The notes under the pieces: model-generated | Database searches by the model: none | The model's input: only the letters and a program-made list of their open reading frames with translations | Told to the model about the DNA's origin: nothing | Program-made: the position numbers and the translations under genes | Assembly (NCBI GenBank): GCA_026018925.1 | Contig: JAKSZU010000005.1 | Location: 20,508,779 to 20,572,778, forward strand | Reading direction: 5' to 3' | Length of the DNA stretch: 64,000 nt | Origin: Tupaia tana | Lineage: Eukaryota > Chordata > Mammalia > Scandentia > Tupaiidae | Shown: one piece after another, positions 22,066 through 33,598 of the stretch | How positions within the stretch are numbered: the stretch's first letter is position 1 | How the letters are laid out: every line of letters starts with the position of its first letter

Positions 22066-22777
22066 AATTGCATGTACATATTATTAAATCTAAAAAGTTC
22101 ATATAATCTTCCTACATATTACAAAAGAATAAGGAAATTCAATATCCAATATTCATACAAAGAAAATGTATAATAAAACAAGTATAGATGGGTTTTTCAT
22201 TGATATAATAAAATATATTCACAACAATGCTAATGGTAATGTCATAAGAAGTAAGGAAACCACTAGAAGCATTCTCAGTAAAGTAAGAGATGGTACCAGA
22301 ATATTTGTTGTAACTATTAACATTTTTCTAGAGCTATAAGCCAGTACAATTTTATCAGAGAATGAAGTTAAAGAAATGGAAAGGGGAGAGACATAATTCT
22401 ACTCATTGTTAGATTGTACAATATCATATCTGAAAATATCTTAGAGAATTAGGAAAATGGTTACATAAGGTAGGGGCATTCAAAATGAATATATATAATA
22501 TATGCATAATCTGTATTGTAACAAAAAATTACAATATCACATAAACAATAAAACAGTTGGAGTACATTTAATAAAGAATGTGCTGGAAACAGCAAGGTTT
22601 TACTTCTCAACTTTCTATTCTGCTCCACTGACCTTTTTAACAGTTCTTGTGCCACATTTAATCATAGCTTTATAATATGTTTTAATATTTAATGAAACTA
22701 ATTCTGCCTAAATATTCATGAATAAAAAAATCTTATTTTATCTCTAATATACTATTTTGCAACTGTAAAAGACACTT
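22066..22777. other. No recognised feature
   Basis: Very AT-rich DNA without landmarks. Confidence 0.5.
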
Positions 22778-23047
22778 TAGGAGCGACCAGCAGATGGCGT
22801 AATGGTTATGTTGCTGGACTCCCACATACTTGACTTTGGTTCAGGTCTCAGACCCAGTGGCTTAAGCTCATACTGGGTGCATGTGTGTGTGCGCAAGATC
22901 CTGAGAGGAGAATAGACGAGAAGGAATGGCAACATGGTCATCCCCCTTGGGGAATGGTTTCTCACTTTCTGTCTCTCTGTCTCTCTTTGTCTTTCTGGTG
23001 AGTGCACGCACCCTATAGCAAAAACCTCTCTTAAAAAATAAATAAAT
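22778..23047 (+). mobile_element. L-type SINE
   Basis: GCGACCAGCAGATGGCGTAATGG opens it; GAGAGGAGAATAGACGAGAAGG is the central module and CCCTATAGCAAAAACCTCTC the end. A short flanking repeat AAAAGACA (22767-22774, 23048-23055) is a plausible target-site duplication. Confidence 0.88.
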
Positions 23048-23336
23048 AAAAGACAGCTTGGATTATTAAAATACTGATGCAAATTTTTTTTTTGCATATT
23101 TTTGAGTGAAATAAGTAAGGCACAGAGTTTTGAGTGATTGTGCAATTGCATGCATAAAGCATGTATATATTTTTAGACTTACTAAAAAATATCTGGAATG
23201 ATTTATAAAAACACTGATAACATTGTTTCCCTCTGGAAAGAAGAACTGCTAAGTCAAACACAAAGAGAGGTGGGAGATCTGTAGTGTCAAAAGTTTTGTT
23301 CTATTTACTTATGAAATATAAGAATGTATTATTATT

Positions 23337-23482
23337 GGGGCCAGTAGGTGTCATGGCGGTATGGGTGCTGGACTCCCACATGGCCTACCGAGATTTGAGT
23401 CCTGGACCTAGTTGCTTGCTTTCTCGCTTTCTCGTCAAATTAAAATAGATAAATAAATAACTAATGTTAAATATTTTTTTTA
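23337..23482 (+). mobile_element. S-type SINE with 14-bp target-site duplication
   Basis: AATGTATTATTATT at 23323-23336 and 23483-23496 brackets it exactly. The element is only 146 bp: head GGGGCCAGTAGGTGTCATGG, CTAGTTGCTTGCTTTCTCG, then CGTCAAATTAAAATAG and an AAATA-rich tail. It is a clear example of the short class. Confidence 0.92.
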
Positions 23483-23496
23483 AATGTATTATTATT

Positions 23497-24136
23497 AATT
23501 CAAAATAAGTTCATGTAAAATTTAAAATATAGTAATTTCTGCCTTTGAATCTCTCAAAATGCCTTATAAGTTTTCCTGTATTAAAAACTAAATTTTATTA
23601 TTCATATGTAGATATTACTTTTCTCTCTGATTTTTTTTCAGATCATAACTTTCTAAACTACTGTATTATGTTTTACTTCACTAAATTAAATTTACTGGGT
23701 AATATTAAATTTTACACATATGTAAACACTATTGGAGTATAATATGTCCTTTTAATTAACGAGATTGTTACTATTCTCATGATACAGTGTGTGAAATCTA
23801 TAAAGGAAAGTTGATATAATGCCTAAATATTTGTTGAATTTTTGCCACACAGGAAAGTATGGGTGGTCTTCATTGTAGACCAGTTTCAAATAGCCTGCTA
23901 AGCCCTCCAATACTGTATTGTCTTCTTTGACTTATCCCTTAATTTACATGTAACTTTTAAATCTTGAAAAGGAAATCTCAATTTTGAAAGTTGGCATTTC
24001 TTATTTCATTCTTTCTATTGCCTTAAATGTCCACTATTCCCTCTACTCTTCCATCCTCCCACCCATGACCACGTCAGGTTGTCTCACACCACCATACAAA
24101 GGTAGAGTCAGATTCGACGGTATTCCTTTTTTTTTT
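23497..24136. other. No recognised feature
   Basis: AT-rich, non-coding. The last ten bases are a T run adjoining the RPS26 retropseudogene. Confidence 0.5.
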
Positions 24137-24310
24137 AAAGACACTTGTTTTGGAGATGTCCCTGACAGCTGCGGCCTCTACTGTGTTTCGGATGATGAAC
24201 TTCTTAATAGCCTTGTCCTTGGGCACTCATCGGGTGCAGTTCGTGCAGCGAATAGGCTGCACATGGCCATGGCCCTTTTTGGCATGGCCGTTGTTCCTTC
24301 TTTTCATCAT
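24137..24310 (-). pseudogene. RPS26: RPS26 processed pseudogene, truncated
   Basis: On the minus strand from 24310 the translation matches the N-terminal half of ribosomal protein eS26: it includes [32 protein letters not shown] and [10 protein letters not shown]. In the functional protein these residues form a zinc-binding small-subunit component. Here one codon near the start is missing, and the cysteine codon after CTR is TGA. The match stops after about 58 of 115 codons at an A run of ten (T run 24127-24136). There is no intron, as expected of a retrocopy. It is non-functional. Confidence 0.88.
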
Positions 24311-24351
24311 CTCGAAAGTGAGGCCTCTTTAAGAAAAGCAATGTAAAGTTA

Positions 24352-24353
24352 CA

Positions 24354-24431
<78 letters not shown>
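24352..24431. repeat. (CA)n followed by (TA)n
   Basis: CA units at about 24352-24390 switch into TA units at 24391-24431. It lies directly upstream of the RPS26 retrocopy. Confidence 0.92.
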
Positions 24432-24437
<6 letters not shown>

Positions 24438-25171
24438 ATACCTAAGCAAATATTTGTTTGGAGGGAGACATACAATAAGTTACATATTTTGAAAAGCTGA
24501 TCAAAGCTGAAAACATTATAAAATCCAGTAAAATAATATTTATTAATTGCCTAACATACCTTAATAACACTTTTTCCTCCTTGTTCTTTGCCTTGTCCTA
24601 TAACAACAATTTTGTAAAACCAGTTTCAGTAGAGAATGTAGGAAAAATAATTTAGCCTTTTTTCCAGCATCGTTGATTGAGATAATTTAGAAAAGTTAAC
24701 TTCACAACACATCACTGGTAACATGGAGATTTTTAGGATTGTGGTCGAATTTGGATAATCCTCTATCAAGTTTCTTTCATATATAAGCTATAAGAGTTCA
24801 AGTCATTTCAAGCATTCTTGGACCATGACTGATCTTATATCCTCTTTGAACTGACAACACCCATTCACTCATGGAAGTGGTGTATTATGAGTTTTCACTA
24901 TATTTGTCAAAGTCAGCAAGAAATTTAAATCTTTTCCCAACATGTTCATACAATTTACTCTCTTTGTTAAGTAGTAAAGTCCAAAATGCTATTCATTATT
25001 TCTTTCTGAAAATTTTTCTTTTTCTTCTAATGAGTTACATACATCTTTTAGTATTATAGAATTTTTGTTATTTATACAATTTGCTTCTTGATGTCAATAA
25101 TTTATGATTAATTCATTTGTTACTTTTGTTTTCTTGATTTAACTTAATTTCTCTTAATATTCTAACATTAA
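24432..25171. other. No recognised feature
   Basis: AT-rich DNA without landmarks. Confidence 0.5.
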
Positions 25172-25418
25172 TTTTTTTTGGAGAGAGATTTTTGCTATAG
25201 GGCACATGCATTCACCAGAGACAGAGAGAGAGACAGAATGTGAGAAATCACTCTCAGGGGGAATGGTTATGTTGCAATTCCTTCTCTTCCTTTCTCTCAA
25301 GAGTTTAGGCATGCATGTACATGCACCTAGCATGAGTTTTAAGCCATCAAGTCCAGAACTTGAACCTTGGTTGACTATGTGAGAGTCCAGGGACATAACC
25401 ATTACACCATCTGCTGCC
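25172..25418 (-). mobile_element. L-type SINE
   Basis: The plus strand has TTTTTGCTATAGGGCACATG at the tail side and TTACACCATCTGCTGCC at the head. It is moderately diverged in the centre. Confidence 0.85.
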
Positions 25419-25549
25419 TTAACAATACATTTTAAGATGACAAAAGACAGTACCAGAGTGGTCTTAATAAAGCACTGTTCAGTTCATACATTCCTCTGCC
25501 TAAGATGAGATAGTAAATTGACTTCCCGTTTTAATCAGTATTAAATTAG

Positions 25550-26345
25550 AACCAGTGGTTGTGTACTATCTGGTCAACCTTACCTCTCAGACTTTCCTCC
25601 TGCCATAACTTCCTCCTGTTTCTCAGGCTTTGGCTCCTTTGAATTTCCTTTCTGTTCTTAGATGTACTGACCTTGCTCTTAGACCTGCTCTTCCCTATTT
25701 GTGGGACTCCATTTCTTCAGAATTTTGCATTAAAGACTCTTATTTTTTATGTACCTATTCACTGAAACTCTTGTTAATTACTCTTCCTAAATAAATCACA
25801 CTTTCCAATCACTATTTTATTAAACACTTAATTGTCTTAAGCACTAAGGGAGGAATTTTTAGATGTTTTGTTTATTTATTTACTTATTTTGAGAGATTTT
25901 TGCTATAGGACATGTGAGTTCATCAGAGAGATAGAAAGCAAGAAACCACACCCAACGGGGGAAGGCCACGTGGCAATCCCCTCTCCTCCATTTTCCTCTT
26001 GGAATTTTGGGCATGCATGCACACACACTTGGCTGGAGTTTTAAGTTGCCAGATTTGGGACTCGAACCTCAGTTGACCATGTGGGCGTCCAGTGCCTTAA
26101 CTGCCACACCACTTGGTGGCCTCAATGGAGGGAATTTTAAAAATTCTCTTGTTTATTTGTTCTTTTGATCATGTGTTTGTTTTATTTTTGTTTTGTTGTT
26201 TATTATCTATCTCCCTCCCCTAACTGGGTAGCCAGTTTTTTGAGGACAGGGATCCCATTGGCTCAGTTTCTCCTTAGGGCCATGAACAGGGCTTACAACA
26301 GAACAGGCTCCAATATATAGCTGTTGAATGGATATATATGTCATG
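25550..26345 (+). mobile_element. L2 LINE 3' end, split by a SINE
   Basis: The left part (about 25550-25850) has the typical L2 run of CTTTCCTCCTGCCATAAC and CAGGCTTTGGCTCC. The right part has GAGGACAGGGATCCCATTG and ATATATAGCTGTTGAATGG, the decayed L2 3' end. It is very old; the SINE at 25868 lies between. Confidence 0.5.
25868..26120 (-). mobile_element. L-type SINE inside L2
   Basis: The plus strand shows TTTTTGCTATAGGACATGTG, CAATCCCCTCTCCTCC and CACCACTTGGTGGCC. The flanks GGAGGAATTTTTA and GGAGGGAATTTTA look like a diverged target-site duplication. Confidence 0.82.
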
Positions 26346-27112
26346 AAAAGATCTTTTGGCCCACATAAGCTTAGACAATACATCACATAGCAACTTCTCA
26401 GATATTTACATTGAATATTATTATTCTGAATGTTCTGAGACTTTCTGTAATAAAGACGTTTTGTTTTTGTTTAATCCAGAATTTCACAAAATTATTAACC
26501 ACAGAAGTTTTCATTTGTAAATATATCATCAACTAGCATTTTGTAAATATTCACACAAGCCTTTATAATTACAGGATTGTTAGCTAAAGGGATTCTATGC
26601 CATTTCATGAAATTACTTAGGGCAAACAAACATTGGAAAATAACTTTTTCAAACTCTGGTTTATTCACTTACTCATTCAAGAAGAGTTTTTGAATATCTT
26701 CCATATACAGACCTGAACTCATGCCCCAGAGATACAGTGAGCATCATAATTCTAGCCTTCATAAAGCCTAAGCACAGATGATATGGCATAAGAAGCACTT
26801 TGCTCCATAGGAACTTGTTGAAGAAGCATTTATCTCAGTCTGGGAAGGCTATTTGATGAACTATGACCTAAGCTATGACATGAAGGATAATAGACTTTTT
26901 CTGGATGAAGAACTGGAGAAGATATTAAGAGCAGTCTGTGTATAGAACTTGGGGCCAGAAGCAGGAGTGGGTATGAGAGGGACTGGAGGAGTCCAATGTG
27001 GTTAAGTTTAAGAGACAAGTGTTGAGAGCTGAGGACAGAGCAAAAGCACAAAAGAGATCTGAAATTGTTAACTCATTTAATCTGTCCTACTAAACTAAAT
27101 GTAGAACCATTG
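26346..27112. other. No recognised feature
   Basis: No coding signal or repeat landmark was recognised. Confidence 0.45.
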
Positions 27113-27535
27113 AGGGGACTTCAATGGTTCATGGAAAATGAAATTAAAGTATGAGTTAATTTTGAGTGCAAACAAATAAATCAATAAAGTTCATGCATAG
27201 ATTTTTCATGATATGTACTTTCTTCTTCTTTCTTTCTTCCTTCCTTTCTTTCTTTCTTTCTTTCTTTCTTTTTTTTAAAAAAAATTTTGGAGAGAGACAG
27301 AGAGACAGAAAGCAAGAAATCACCCCCCAGGGCGGACGGCCATGCCACAATCCCTTCTCCTCCATTCTCCTCTTGGGATCTTGGGTATGTACACACATGC
27401 ACCTGACATGAGTTTAAGCTACCGGGTCCAGGACTTGAACCGAGGTCGACTACATGGGAGTCCAGCAACATAGCCATTACGCCAACTGCTGATCCCTTCA
27501 TGGTATGTGTTTTCTGTGAACTTTTTGAAGAGCCT
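27113..27535. mobile_element. Mariner-like MITE interrupted by a SINE
   Basis: The left half starts GACTTCAATGGTTCATGG and runs to TTCATGATATGTAC. The right half runs from TTCATGGTATGTG to GTGAACTTTTTGAAG. Joined, they parallel the 3370-3486 copy in inverted orientation. The SINE at 27219-27496 inserted between them. Confidence 0.65.
27219..27496 (-). mobile_element. L-type SINE inside a MITE, TTTC-expanded tail
   Basis: The flanking repeat TTCATGATATGTA (27205-27217) / TTCATGGTATGTG (27497-27509) is a diverged 13-bp duplication of MITE sequence. The tail side has become a TTTC array (27229-27270). The head complement ACGCCAACTGCTGATCCC is at right. Confidence 0.88.
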
Positions 27536-29870
27536 CTTCTATTGTTGACATTGTATTTCCAGGGTTTATCCTATCACTTGGTGACGATGAAATATTTGGT
27601 AAAGCTTTGTAAAATAAAGTAAAATAAGTTGAACACCAAAATAGTCTTTCAGTAATGGTGTCAGTGAGGGAAATAGCTTCTGTGAGGTATTCTGTGAACA
27701 GTAGTTAGTTCATTTACTATGTACAAGCAAGAAACCTTCGAAGTGTATCAGAAAAACAAAACACAGACGTGATAGCAATTGCAGGCCTTTTGATGGGGCA
27801 ACTTGCCAGAGTAACTGTCTCAGGAAAAAGGAGTAGCCATTCCTGACACAGTTGGGAATAGCTTTTTAGTATTTTGAGTAATTCTAAGTGTCAGGATTAT
27901 TTAACTTTTTAGAGTGTGCAATATAAAACAAGTGGTAAAATCAAGGGGAAAGTCTAAAAGGAGAAAAATAGTAGATGCTACAGACTTGTTTCCACTAGTC
28001 AGTGGCCAATAAAGGATGTGTAGACTCTGTCCCTTGGTCCCATCTGGAGGGTTCTGCTGTTCTTACATAATAAACGAAGCAAAAGAAAACAATCAAGGGT
28101 GGAGAAACAGCGGGGTCTTCACATTTTGCTTCCCTTATGACTTCTTTGCCAACAGGAAGGCAACTCTTCTAACTGAGCCAATGAACACTTTATGAAAACT
28201 GCTTTAATCCCAGACTTTCTTAGCCTCCTGATGAGCCAAGTCATTTTTGGGTAGCTCCACATTTCTTATTTTGGCCCAGACCCAGGGCTTTCTTAAACCC
28301 TGAGAAGTCATATGAAGATGATTATATAAACTTTCTGTGACTACTTCTTTTTTCAGAACTCAAAACCAAAGAAATATTTTAACATTTTATTATCTCTTTA
28401 TAGTGATTATGTCTGACCACACTTTTATAAGGGGAAGAAAAATGCAGGTTTTCTTTGGGAAAGGAAGACAGTAAAGAAAGAGCCTATTCCTTGTGACACT
28501 AGATCTGTGAAGAATTGAACTATGAGTGATGGTTTTGGAGAGAAGGTCTGACTTCCTCCTGAGCCCTCAATGGTTCCTTACCTTTTGGCTAGACCACATC
28601 TTTTTATGTTTTACAGTTTTCTTTGTTTCCCAATCCCTGCCTAAAACAAGAAAAAGGTCTCTTGGCTTTATGAATTTTTTATTAAAAAAAAATGGGTGCT
28701 CTCAAAGAGTAAAGCTATTGGGCCACAGGCAAGAACTTACTTCTTTAGGTTGGTCAAGAATAGGAGACTCCTGATATTTTCCATTGTTTCCTGATTGCTC
28801 TTGGTCCCCCATGTTTTGCATCTTTAGACTGTTAGAAAGAAGGATGCAGTAGGAGGTTTTGAGAAGTGTTTTGAAATAGGCTGTTGTGTTGTACCATGCA
28901 CCTATGGTTGACTTTGAACTCCTAAAAGTGCAGTTGCAGTGCTGTATCTGCAAGGTTACACATTGTATTAGGGACATAACCCATCAATGACTATCTCTCT
29001 TTATGTATCTCCACTGGTTATAGGTATGAGTGGTGATGTTACTGTTTTGTTTCACACTATGTGACCTATGTTGGGGCATGACATACTTCTGTTGAAATCA
29101 GACAATGTATAACTCCGCTCTTCAATTCCATAAAGTTTTGCTTCTAATTAATGTATTCCTATACTTGTTTTCGGCTGGTGTTTTTTCCAGTGAGTCTAGA
29201 ACAAGAAGTCAATTTTTTTCTCAGACTTATGTTGTCCTCTGAATTCTAGGTTTTTATGCTACCACTGATTATCTAACATCTTTAGGTGCAGTACTTGAGT
29301 TCAGTGTGCAATACTCTCAGAAGCATAATATGATACCAATCACCTACAAAATGTTAGCATTTCATTAGGATTAATGACTGTAATAATACTAAAATACTCT
29401 GTGAACGTAAGAGTATCCCATTCGTTACTAAATTCCTAATATTTAAAATGAAGTTTTAGATATGATTCAATAAAAAGTTGTTATTTAATCTGTGACTTAG
29501 TTTAGGTTCCCACAAAATAAGACCTGAGGCAAGGATTTGAATGCATATAGTTTTTCTGAGAGGACCAGGACCAGGATCATGATAAAAGAACTGGGGCAGT
29601 GATATAGGGAGTGGAAGGTAGTCAATAAAATGTGTATTATTTTGTCTGCTACCATAGTAAGCAACTGGAGTTTAATCTTATAGAAAAACTCTGGAGCATA
29701 CAGCAAAGTACGTGTCTCAGAAATTTTCCAAGAAGCAAAGGAGTCAATGTCATTAAATACCAACTCCTGAAAGTAGATTAAAAGGTTGTCCCCAGTGTTA
29801 TGCATTTTCTATCACTTGGAGAGACTTTGCTGTCGCGAGTGGCCTTTTTTTTTTTTTTTTTTTTTTTTTG
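27536..29870. other. Longest stretch with little recognisable repeat
   Basis: About 2.3 kb without SINE, L1 or LTR landmarks, apart from a T run of about 25 at 29846-29870. No frame looks coding. It may contain decayed elements, or regulatory sequence that only alignment would reveal. Confidence 0.45.
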
Positions 29871-29892
29871 GTGTTAGTATGTTCATAAGTGT

Positions 29893-31842
29893 ATTTTCTT
29901 TTTTTAAATTTTTTTTTATTTTATTTCATTTTCTTTTATACATTCAGTCATGTTATTTAGCTTACAAAGTGAATATTCCAACATGTGAACATTTCTCCCT
30001 AGTCCAGTTGATAAAACTATAAAATTATCTTCAATAGATAATACTACATTTCTTTGTCCCATTAATGCTTTGCCTCTCTATTTTCTTCTAAATGTCCTTC
30101 CTCAGACTCTATTCTTTCACACACACTATATCTGGTATTCACATACATTTACTGTGTTGCTATATCCTTTAGTCAATCAGTTTCAGTCATAGAGTGCGGA
30201 CGCTCAGTATATATTAAGTGGGGACATACAGTGTTTTTCCTTCATGGCCTGGCTTGCTTCACTCAGCAGTAAATCTTCTATATTCTTCCACTTCCTGTCA
30301 AAAGCCAGGGTCTTGGTGTTTTTTATGGCTGAATAGTATTCCATAGAGTACATGTGCCACAGTTTTTCAATCCATTTCTCTGGTCGCGGGCATCTGGGTT
30401 GGTTCCATGTCTTAGCAATTGTTAACAGTGCTGCCATAAACATCAATGTGTAAGCACTTTTCCAATTAAGGACTGTTCTGTCTTTTGGGTAGACACTAAG
30501 GAGTGGGATTGCTGGATCATATGATACTTCTATTTGTAGATTTTTGAGGAATCTCTAAATTGTTCTTCACAGTAGCTGGACCAATTTACATTCCCGCAAG
30601 CAGTGTAGGAGAGTTCCCCTTTCACCACACCCTTGCCAGCACTTATTATTATTATTATTATTATATTATTTTTAATCTTACTCATTCTGACCGGGGTTAG
30701 GTGGTATCTCATTGTTTTGATCTGCATTTCTCTTACAGTGAGGGATGTTGAGCATTTTTTTGGATGCCTTTTGGCTATTCATATGTCATCATTAGAGACT
30801 GTTTTTTTCAACTCATTCTTCCATATTTTAGTAGGGTTGATCATCCTTTTTTCAGAACCGCTGCTTGAGTTTCTTGTGTATTCTGGTTATCAGTCCCTTA
30901 TCTGATGCATGGTTTACAAAAATATTTTCCCATTCTGAGGGCTGTCAATTCATACTAATTACTGTGATAGAATAATTCCATTTACCATAGCCACAAAAAG
31001 TATAAGATACTTAGGAATAAATCTAACCAAAGAAGTTAAAGACCTCCACAAGGAAAACTACAAGAAGCTAAAAAAAGAAATTGAAAATGACACAAAAAAA
31101 GTGGAAGGACATTCCATGTTTCTGGATTGGAAGAATTAATATGATTAAAATGGCAATTCTACACAAATTAATCTACATATTTAATGCAATCCCAATCAAA
31201 GTACCAGACACATTCTTCACAGATCTAGAAAAGACAATCATACAATTTGTCTGGAATCATAAAAGACCCCATATTGCCAAAGCAATCCTGCACAAGAAGA
31301 GTGGAGTGGGTGGCATCTCACTCCCTGAACCAAAAATATACTACAAAGCTGTGGCAATCTAAACAGCATGTTACTGGCACAGAAACAGGTGGACCAATGG
31401 AACAGAATAGAGTCCTCAGAAATAAATTCCCAAACATATAGTCAACTGATTTTTGACAAGGAGTACCAGTCAATTCCAGTGGGAAAAGGAAAACCTCTTC
31501 AGCAAGTGGTGCTGGAAAAACTGGATTTCCATCTGCAGAAAGATGAATCTGAACTGATACCTCTTGCCTTTGACAAAAATCAATTCAAGGTGAATCAAAG
31601 ATCTAAACCTAATACCGCAAACTATAAAACTGTTTCTGGAAAACACTGGGGAAACTCTGGGAGACATTGGGATAGGCAAAGACTTCTTAAATAAGGCCCC
31701 CAAAACACAGTCGATAATCCCCAAAATAGACAAATGGGATTACATCAGACTAAGAAGTTTCTGCATGGAAAAAGCCCATAGTAATTAGTGTGAATCAACA
31801 GCCCTCAGAATGGGAAAATATTTTTGTAAACTATGTGTCAGA
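29893..31842 (-). mobile_element. L1 insertion with 5' inversion (twin priming)
   Basis: The segment 29893-30966 is the 3' part of an L1 on the minus strand: A-rich tail, 3' UTR, ORF2 C-terminus (MSPLNIY then stop) and upstream ORF2. At 30967 the orientation flips: 30967-31842 is upstream ORF2 on the plus strand. The 3' end of the inverted piece (about 31785-31842) and the 5' end of the other piece (about 30906-30966) cover the same ORF2 stretch. The two pieces are therefore one insertion with a ~58-bp overlap. Confidence 0.85.
30643..30665. repeat. (TTA)n microsatellite in L1
   Basis: TTATTA repeats at the spot where other L1 copies here have a T-rich stretch after CAGCACTTATCATT. Confidence 0.8.
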
Positions 31843-31984
31843 GTGGTTTAAGAACTAAACCCTCAGTGTCAGAGATGCAAATGCAGGCTGTTGGAAGTTC
31901 CCCAGCCTCAATTCAAAGGGATAGGGGCAGAGTAGTAAAGGTGTCTGCTCAAGGTAGTAAACTTTTGTTTTAAATTAATTGTTA

Positions 31985-32220
31985 GACAGGGCTTGCACTC
32001 ATCAGAGAGAGTCAGAAAGAGAAAGATGGGGAAAAAGCACCCTGGAGTGGGATGCGGTCATACACCACAGTCCCTTCTCCATTTACCCATCTTGTTGAGA
32101 TATGGGGCATGTACACACATGCTCCTAGTATGTTTTTCAAGTTACTGGGGCTGGGAATTGAACCATGTGGTTGGCCATGTGGGATCTTGTTCTCTTAATC
32201 CTAGATTACAGGGCCAGCCC
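31985..32220 (-). mobile_element. Diverged L-type SINE
   Basis: The plus strand has GGGCTTGCACTCATCAGAG, CAGTCCCTTCTCCATTTACC, GGGCATGTACACACATGC and GATTACAGGGCCAGCCC. It is CpG-poor and old; the flank at 31843-31984 is unclassified. Confidence 0.7.
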
Positions 32221-32707
32221 TCAAAGTAGTAGCTTTTAATTAAAAGTAGTTGGTAATTATTTTAATTCCACTTGATAAAGTTTTAAGAATATCAATAATA
32301 TTTTTACCAGTCATTTCAGTAGTAATTTATTTATTTTTTTTCTGAATGTTTTTGTTATTGTATCTAAGAATTCACTTCAAATCCAGGTCTGAATATTTAC
32401 CCTTGTTTTGTCTTAAGATTTTTGTGTTTTTTACCTCTTATATTTTGGTTATCAATTGATCTTGAGTTAAATGTTTTATTGGGAGTGAGGCAGGGGTCCA
32501 AGTTTATTCTTTTTTATTTGTCTACTCATCTGTTCCAGCATGACTAGTTGATGAGATTATTTTTTCCCCCCATTCAGTTATCTTGGTAACCTTATCAAAA
32601 ATCAATTGGCCATTGATGTATGGGTTGATTACAGGACTCTGAATTCTATTTAATTTGTCCATATGTATAATGTTATGACAGATTTACACTACATTGGTTA
32701 CAATAAC

Positions 32708-32966
32708 TTTTTTTTTTTGAGAGACTTTTGCTATAGGGCATGTGCCCTCACCAGAGAGACAGATACAGAGAGACAGAAAGTGAGAAATCACCCTCCATGG
32801 GGATGGACAACCCACAATCACTTCTTCTCCATTCTCCTCTAGGGATTTTGGGTATGCACACACATATGCCCACCGTGAGTTTTAAGCTGCCAAGTGTGGG
32901 ATTCAAATCATGGTGGATTACATGGAAGTCCAGCAAAGTAATCATTATTCCATCTGCTGGTTCCCC
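32708..32966 (-). mobile_element. L-type SINE inside L1
   Basis: T run, CTTTTGCTATAGGGCATGTG, TCACTTCTTCTCCATTCTCC and the head complement CATCTGCTGGTTCCC. It is followed within 20 bp by another SINE in the same orientation. Confidence 0.87.
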
Positions 32967-32984
32967 CCTTTAAAAGAATTATTT

Positions 32985-33183
32985 ACTTAATTAAATTAAT
33001 TAATTAGTTTATGATTATTTAATTTCCTATAGGGCACATGCACTCACCAGAGAGAGATAGAGAGACAGAGAGAGAGAAAAAGGAGAAAGAAAGTGAGAAA
33101 GGCATCAGGCCCAGGACTTGAGCCATGGCCGACTATGTATGTGGGAGTCCAGTGTATTAACCACCATGCCACCTGCTAGCCCC
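32985..33183 (-). mobile_element. SINE intermediate between S and L types
   Basis: It keeps the L-type 3' end (CCTATAGGGCACATGCACTC on the plus strand) but lacks the whole central module. The GA-rich stretch joins directly to GGCATCAGGCCCAGGACTTG and the head CACCTGCTAGCCCC. It may be an ancestor-like form or a deletion derivative. Confidence 0.8.
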
Positions 33184-33361
33184 AGTTACTGTAACTTCTT
33201 AGCAAGTTTTTAAATTGGAAAGTATGCATCCTCTGACTTTGCTCTTTTTGTTCTCTCAAGATTGTTTTGGTTATTTGGGACCCCTTAAAATTCCATATGA
33301 ATTTGAAAAACTGATTTATTATTCAGGCAAAAAAAAAAGCAATAAAGAATTTTTTTAAAAA

Positions 33362-33598
33362 AACCAGCAGTTAGCGTAATGGCTATGTCACTGGACTCCC
33401 ACGTAGTCGACTGTGGTTCGCGTCTCGGACCCGGTGGCTTACAACTCAAAAATCCCGAGAGGAGAATGGAGGAGAAGGGATTGCGGCGTGACCATCCCCC
33501 CTGGGGGGTGATTTCTCGCTTTCTGTCTCTATGTCTCTCTCTGTCTGTCTTATAGCGAAAAAAAACTCTCCAAAAAAAAAAAAAAAAAAAAAAAAAAA
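33362..33598 (+). mobile_element. L-type SINE with internal deletions
   Basis: It lacks the leading GGG. The GTGTGCGTACGTGCCC segment is deleted (ACTCAAAAATCCCGAG junction), and so is GGCGAGCGCACGCGCCC before TATAGCG. The variants GTTCGCGTCTCGG and GGCTTACAACTC match the copy at 9925. The pure A tail is at 33572-33598. Confidence 0.9.

Noticed and set aside
24150-24346. Open frames on the plus strand over 24.0-24.35 kb
   Set aside because: They are antisense shadows of the RPS26 retropseudogene.
31843-31984. Third tRNA/7SL composite element
   Set aside because: GAGTGGTTTAAGAAC and GGAAGTTCCCCAGCC look slightly tRNA-like, but no 7SL block follows.
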